DNA of 8,952 bases. It comes from Paracoccaceae bacterium. GTDB taxonomy: Bacteria > Pseudomonadota > Alphaproteobacteria > Rhodobacterales > Rhodobacteraceae. The stretch is taken from assembly GCA_026982515.1 (NCBI GenBank), contig JALSGY010000480.1:1-8952 (forward strand). Direction: 5' to 3'. A program made the position numbers and the translations under genes. The notes under the pieces are model-generated. The model had not been told where the DNA came from. It searched no databases and saw nothing but the letters and a program-made list of their open reading frames with translations. Position 1 is the stretch's first letter, and the number at the start of each line of letters is the position of its first letter. Of this stretch, positions 6,221 to 8,952 are shown piece by piece.

Positions 6221-7555
6221 GTGGATCTGATCGGCCTGATTCCCTCCTTCGGCGGCGCGCTCTACACGCTGGCGGCCTTCGTCGTCGCTCTGATGATCAT
6301 CGTCGCGATTCACGAGTTCGGCCATTACATCGTCGGGCGCTGGTCTGGCATCCCGGCCGAGGTGTTCTCGATCGGCTTCGGCCCGGTGCTGTGGTCGCGG
6401 GTGGATCGCCACGGCACCCGCTGGCAGATCGCCGCCCTGCCGCTTGGCGGCTATGTTCGCTTTGTAGGCGATTCCAACGCCGCCTCCGCCCCCGATCCCG
6501 AGGCCATCGAGGCGCTCGATCCCGAGCGGCGCGGCCACACCATGCATACCGCGCCGCTGTGGGCGCGTGCGGCCACGGTGGCGGCGGGGCCGGTGGCGAA
6601 TTTCATCCTCTCGATCGCCGTCTTCGCGGCCCTGATCGGCATTCGCGGCGTCGCGACCGACCCGCTGACCATCGCCGAGCTGCGCCCGGTGCCCTACGAG
6701 AACGAGCTGCAGGTCGGGGACGAGATCCTGGCCATTGCCGGGCGCAGGGCGCCGAAGCTGGAGCAGTTCCCCGGGTTCATCGACTCCCTGCCGGTGGCGC
6801 CGGTGCTCGACTACGAGGTGCGCCGCGAGGGCCAGCGCCTCACGGTGCCGGGTCCCTATCCCTACCCGCCGCTGGTGGTGGGGCTGACCCCGGGTTCGGC
6901 GGCGATGGATGCGGGGCTGAAGCCCGGCGACGTGATTCTCGGCGCCGAGGGGCGGGCAGTGGCAGCGTTTTCCGAACTGCGCGAGATCGTCGGCGCCTCG
7001 GACGGCAAGCCGATCCTGCTGGAGGTCTGGCGTCAGGGCGAGGTCTTCGACGTTACCCTGGTGCCGCGGCGAATGGACCTGCCGCTGCCCGACGGCGGGT
7101 TCGAGACCCGCTGGCTGATCGGCATCACCGGCGGCATGGTGTTCGAGCCGCAGACCGCCGCGCCGGGCGTTCTCGAGGCTCTCGGCTACGGCGCGGGGCA
7201 GACGTGGTATATCGTGCGCTCGTCGCTTTCGGGCCTTTATCACATGATCGCGGGCACGATTTCCAAGTGCAACCTGCGCGGGCCCATTGGAATCGCCGAA
7301 ACCTCTGCCGCGGCGGCCAGCCAGGGGCTGATGAGCTTCCTGTGGTTCGTGGCGGTGCTCTCCACCGCGGTGGGTTTCCTCAACCTCTTCCCGGTTCCGA
7401 TCCTCGACGGCGGGCATCTGGTCTTTCACGCCTGGGAGGCGGTGACGGGCAAGCCGCCCTCGGATTTCGCCCTGCGCATCCTGATGGCGCTGGGGCTGGC
7501 GCTGATCGGCACGCTGATGATCTTTGCGCTGCTCAATGATTTCACCTGTCCCTGA
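6221..7555 (+). CDS. rseP: Site-2-type intramembrane zinc metalloprotease RseP
   Basis: RseP is an inner-membrane M50-family protease. In E. coli it cuts the anti-sigma factor RseA after DegS and clears leftover signal peptides; the alphaproteobacterial substrates are not shown here. The 444-residue product has a first membrane helix (about 13-30) ending in the zinc motif HEFGH (31-35). After it come a second hydrophobic segment (117-140), two PDZ-type domains (about 145-215 and 218-285, the second with GLTPGSAAMDAGLKPGDVI) and a third helix. That helix carries the other metal motif NLFPVPILDGG (388-398, Asp396). A final helix lies at about 418-438. The start is GTG at 6221, four bases after the dxr stop, with AAGAGG about ten bases upstream. 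The MDLIGLIPSFGG opening places the zinc motif at the expected distance; longer reading frames upstream overlap dxr and are implausible. Confidence 0.95.
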   Translation: MDLIGLIPSFGGALYTLAAFVVALMIIVAIHEFGHYIVGRWSGIPAEVFSIGFGPVLWSRVDRHGTRWQIAALPLGGYVRFVGDSNAASAPDPEAIEALDPERRGHTMHTAPLWARAATVAAGPVANFILSIAVFAALIGIRGVATDPLTIAELRPVPYENELQVGDEILAIAGRRAPKLEQFPGFIDSLPVAPVLDYEVRREGQRLTVPGPYPYPPLVVGLTPGSAAMDAGLKPGDVILGAEGRAVAAFSELREIVGASDGKPILLEVWRQGEVFDVTLVPRRMDLPLPDGGFETRWLIGITGGMVFEPQTAAPGVLEALGYGAGQTWYIVRSSLSGLYHMIAGTISKCNLRGPIGIAETSAAAASQGLMSFLWFVAVLSTAVGFLNLFPVPILDGGHLVFHAWEAVTGKPPSDFALRILMALGLALIGTLMIFALLNDFTCP

Positions 7556-7581
7556 GCATCGGCGCACCATTGCCTTCGCGG

Positions 7582-7599
7582 CGCCACAGTGACGCCACA
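7582..7599. repeat. Two direct repeats CGCCACA one helical turn apart
   Basis: CGCCACA occurs at 7582-7588 and again at 7593-7599, with starts 11 bases apart so both copies face the same side of the helix. They lie in the 92-base gap between the rseP stop and the small gene at 7648. Paired heptamers at this spacing are typical of response-regulator sites, but no regulator can be named. Confidence 0.25.
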
Positions 7600-7618
7600 T
7601 TCCCCGCCTAGCAGGATT

Positions 7619-7647
7619 GCGAAGATAACTATCGCGGGGAATTTCCC
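7619..7647 (+). promoter_or_regulatory. Dyad and ribosome-binding site before the 41-codon gene
   Basis: GATA-AC-TATC (7624-7633) is a perfect 4-bp dyad, extended by GC pairs to an imperfect repeat over 7619-7635. The AT-rich core could be a -10 element, but no -35 element matches it. GGGGA at 7636-7640 is a good Shine-Dalgarno, seven bases before the ATG at 7648. It lies inside a near-palindrome, GGGGAATTTCCC (7636-7647), that abuts the start codon and could hide the ribosome site in an alternative fold. Confidence 0.35.
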
Positions 7648-7773
7648 ATGCAGACCTTGCAAACGGGCTATCGCGGGCTGTCGCTTCTGGTGACGCTCAA
7701 CTGGGACAGGCTTCTTTATGCCGGGGTGATCGCCGCCGCGCTCGCCATGGGTTCCGTGGTCGGATCCCTCTGA
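7648..7773 (+). CDS. 41-residue putative single-pass membrane peptide
   Basis: A short open frame that I cannot assign to a named family. It reads MQTLQTGYRGLSLLVTLNWD, then RLLYAGVIAAALAMGSVVGSL. Residues 1-20 look amphipathic and carry a distinctive NWDR. Residues about 22-41 form one hydrophobic membrane segment with a GxxxG pattern (Gly35, Gly39), which often supports helix packing. Evidence that it is a real gene: GGGGA seven bases before the ATG, 33 of 41 codons ending in G or C as in the neighbouring genes, and an intrinsic terminator 29 bases after the stop. I have an unverified impression of similar 40-residue hypothetical proteins with LNWDR in Rhodobacterales. It lies between rseP and bamA, 92 bases after rseP, so it may be co-transcribed with rseP or stand alone. 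A role in the inner membrane is inferred only from its hydrophobicity. Confidence 0.7.
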   Translation: MQTLQTGYRGLSLLVTLNWDRLLYAGVIAAALAMGSVVGSL

Positions 7774-7801
7774 ACGGACCCTTGCGGTTTACATGAAACA
7801 G

Positions 7802-7831
7802 GCGCCCGGACCTGCAGGTCCGGGCGCTTTT
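7802..7831 (+). terminator. Strong Rho-independent terminator
   Basis: GCGCCCGGACC (7802-7812), loop TGCA, and GGTCCGGGCGC (7817-7827) form a perfect 11-bp stem followed directly by TTTT (7828-7831). As DNA the element is an uninterrupted 26-base palindrome. It lies 29 bases after the stop of the 41-codon gene. It should end transcription coming from that gene or reading through from rseP, and so separate bamA from the upstream operon. The T-run is short, so some read-through is possible. Confidence 0.9.
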
Positions 7832-7838
7832 GCGTGCT

Positions 7839-7867
7839 TTGACAAGGGGGGCCCGAACGGTTACTCA
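7839..7867 (+). promoter_or_regulatory. Candidate bamA promoter
   Basis: A perfect -35 hexamer, TTGACA, lies at 7839-7844, eight bases past the terminator. With a 17-base spacer the -10 would be TACTCA (7862-7867), a weak match. The placement between a terminator and bamA is what one expects of a dedicated promoter. The poor -10 suggests a need for an activator or an alternative sigma factor, or that the match is chance. A transcript from here would have a leader of about 30 bases, containing the 8-bp palindrome ACAGCTGT (7881-7888) and GGAA at 7891-7894 as the Shine-Dalgarno. Confidence 0.4.
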
Positions 7868-7902
7868 CTCCTCACAGGGAACAGCTGTCTGGAACGGGGC
7901 CG

Positions 7903-8952
7903 ATGCTTGAATTGATTGACCGCCGGAATCGGCGCATTTGCGCAAATTGGAACCTGATCCGGCAGCTTGCCGCGGCGCTGTTTCTTCTGGGGGTTCTGGC
8001 CCCGGCCATGGCGCCGGCGCCGGCGCTGGCCCAGGAGGAGGCGCAAAGCTACCGCTTCACCTCCATCGTGGTCACCGGCAATCAGCGGGTTGCCGATTCG
8101 ACGGTGCTCAGCTACGCCGGCATCGCGCCGGGGCAGACCGTCACCGCCGCCGAGTTGAACGCCGCCTACCAGCGCATACTCGCTTCGGGCCTGTTCGAGA
8201 GCGTTACCCTCACCCCGCGCGGGGCGCGACTGGTGATCGCGGTGGTGGAATATCCCACCATCAACCGCATCTCGATCGAGGGCAACTCGCGGCTGAGCGA
8301 CGAGCAGGCGCTGGAGATCATCACTGCCGAGCCGCGCCGGGTGCTCAACCCCGCCCAGATCGAGCGCGACGCCAACGCGCTGGTTGAAGCCTATCGTCAG
8401 CAGGGCCGGATGACGGCCACCGTCAGGCCGCGGGTGATCGAGCGCACCGGCAACCGCGTGGACGTGGTCTTCGAGATCAACGAGGGCCGGGTCGTGGAGG
8501 TGGAACGTATCTCCTTCGTCGGCAACCGCGCCTTCTCGGATGCCCGCCTGCGCCGGGTTCTGGAAACAAAGCAGGCCGGCGCGCTGCGCTTCTTCATCCG
8601 GGCCGATACCTTCATCGAGGACCGCATCGCCTTCGATCGCCAGGTCCTGCGCGATTTCTACCAGGCGCGCGGTTACGTCGATTTCCAGGTGCTCTCGGTG
8701 GCTTCGGAATTCTCGCGTGAGCGCAACGCCTTCTTCATCACCTTCAACGTTCGCGAGGGCCAGCAGTTCCGTTTCGGCGAAATCACCACCACCACCGATA
8801 TGCCCGGGGTGGACGCCGCCGAATTCGCCGCGCTGGCCCGCATCCGCAGCGGCAAGATCTATTCCCCCGAGGACGTGGACAGCGCGATCTCGCGGATGGA
8901 AGAGCTGGCCACCCGCAAGGGGCTGGCCTTCGTGCGGGTCGAGCCGGTGGTC
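7903..8952 (+). CDS. bamA: Outer-membrane protein assembly factor BamA (N-terminal part, cut by window end)
   Basis: BamA (Omp85 family) is the outer-membrane core of the BAM complex, which folds and inserts beta-barrel proteins. The first 350 codons are present; the family is normally about 750-800 residues, so the rest of the POTRA array and the barrel lie beyond the window. A signal peptide is visible: hydrophobic core about 21-35 and likely cleavage after ALA (41-43). POTRA domains follow near 50-117 (opening RFTSIVVTGNQRV), 120-195 (INRISIEGNSRLS), 199-286 (VERISFVGNRAFS) and from 288 (QFRFGEITTTTD). The pre-core segment of the signal is long (about 20 residues) and includes Cys13, so the true start may differ from the ATG at 7903. 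GGAA eight bases upstream supports that ATG. It follows rseP as in other proteobacteria but sits behind a terminator. No stop codon interrupts the frame. Confidence 0.96.
   Translation, partial: MLELIDRRNRRICANWNLIRQLAAALFLLGVLAPAMAPAPALAQEEAQSYRFTSIVVTGNQRVADSTVLSYAGIAPGQTVTAAELNAAYQRILASGLFESVTLTPRGARLVIAVVEYPTINRISIEGNSRLSDEQALEIITAEPRRVLNPAQIERDANALVEAYRQQGRMTATVRPRVIERTGNRVDVVFEINEGRVVEVERISFVGNRAFSDARLRRVLETKQAGALRFFIRADTFIEDRIAFDRQVLRDFYQARGYVDFQVLSVASEFSRERNAFFITFNVREGQQFRFGEITTTTDMPGVDAAEFAALARIRSGKIYSPEDVDSAISRMEELATRKGLAFVRVEPVV

Noticed and set aside
6185..7600. A 471-codon minus-strand frame opposite rseP
   Set aside because: It is antisense to a well-marked RseP with both zinc motifs; the His/Arg/Gln-rich translation has no recognisable fold.
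1..8952. CRISPR array, transposon, phage, toxin-antitoxin or tRNA/rRNA genes
   Set aside because: I saw no regularly spaced repeats, transposase or integrase motifs, two-gene toxin-antitoxin layout, or tRNA-like fold; base composition is even across the window.

Overview
The window reads as ordinary chromosomal DNA from a GC-rich alphaproteobacterium, most likely of the Rhodobacteraceae. The grounds are the very high GC with G/C-ending codons, protein wording that I recall from that family (for example the RseP N-terminus beginning MDLIGLIPSFGG and the MiaA stretch ALQVFANWRVLTARPS), and the gene order pyrH-frr-uppS-cdsA-dxr-rseP-bamA. The assignment rests on recognition by eye; no search was run.

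Layout. Positions 1-96 hold no supportable gene, only a weak hairpin downstream of an AraC-type regulator encoded on the minus strand (97-891). A 178-base gap with several inverted repeats (892-1069) separates it from miaA, also on the minus strand (1070-1960). A 131-base divergent gap (1961-2091) then leads to a long plus-strand cluster: pyrH (2092-2829), frr (2913-3479), uppS (3534-4253), cdsA (4250-5035), dxr (5035-6216) and rseP (6221-7555). After rseP comes a 347-base stretch holding a 41-codon membrane-peptide gene (7648-7773), a strong intrinsic terminator (7802-7831) and a candidate promoter. Next is bamA, whose first 350 codons (7903-8952) run off the end of the window.

How the genes fit together. 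PyrH supplies UDP and Frr recycles ribosomes, so the front of the cluster serves growth in general. The rest builds the envelope. Dxr commits carbon to MEP-pathway isoprenoids. UppS turns these into undecaprenyl diphosphate, the lipid carrier for peptidoglycan and other surface glycans. CdsA makes CDP-diacylglycerol for phospholipids. RseP is the intramembrane protease of the envelope-stress and signal-peptide clearance systems, and BamA inserts outer-membrane proteins. uppS-cdsA-dxr-rseP are joined by overlaps of 4 and 1 bases and a gap of 4, so translational coupling is likely. bamA looks transcriptionally insulated from this operon.

I did not find a convincing new multi-gene system. The observation most worth following is the 41-residue single-pass membrane peptide between rseP and bamA. 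It has a Shine-Dalgarno sequence, strong codon bias and its own terminator. Second in interest are the inverted repeats around the AraC-type regulator.
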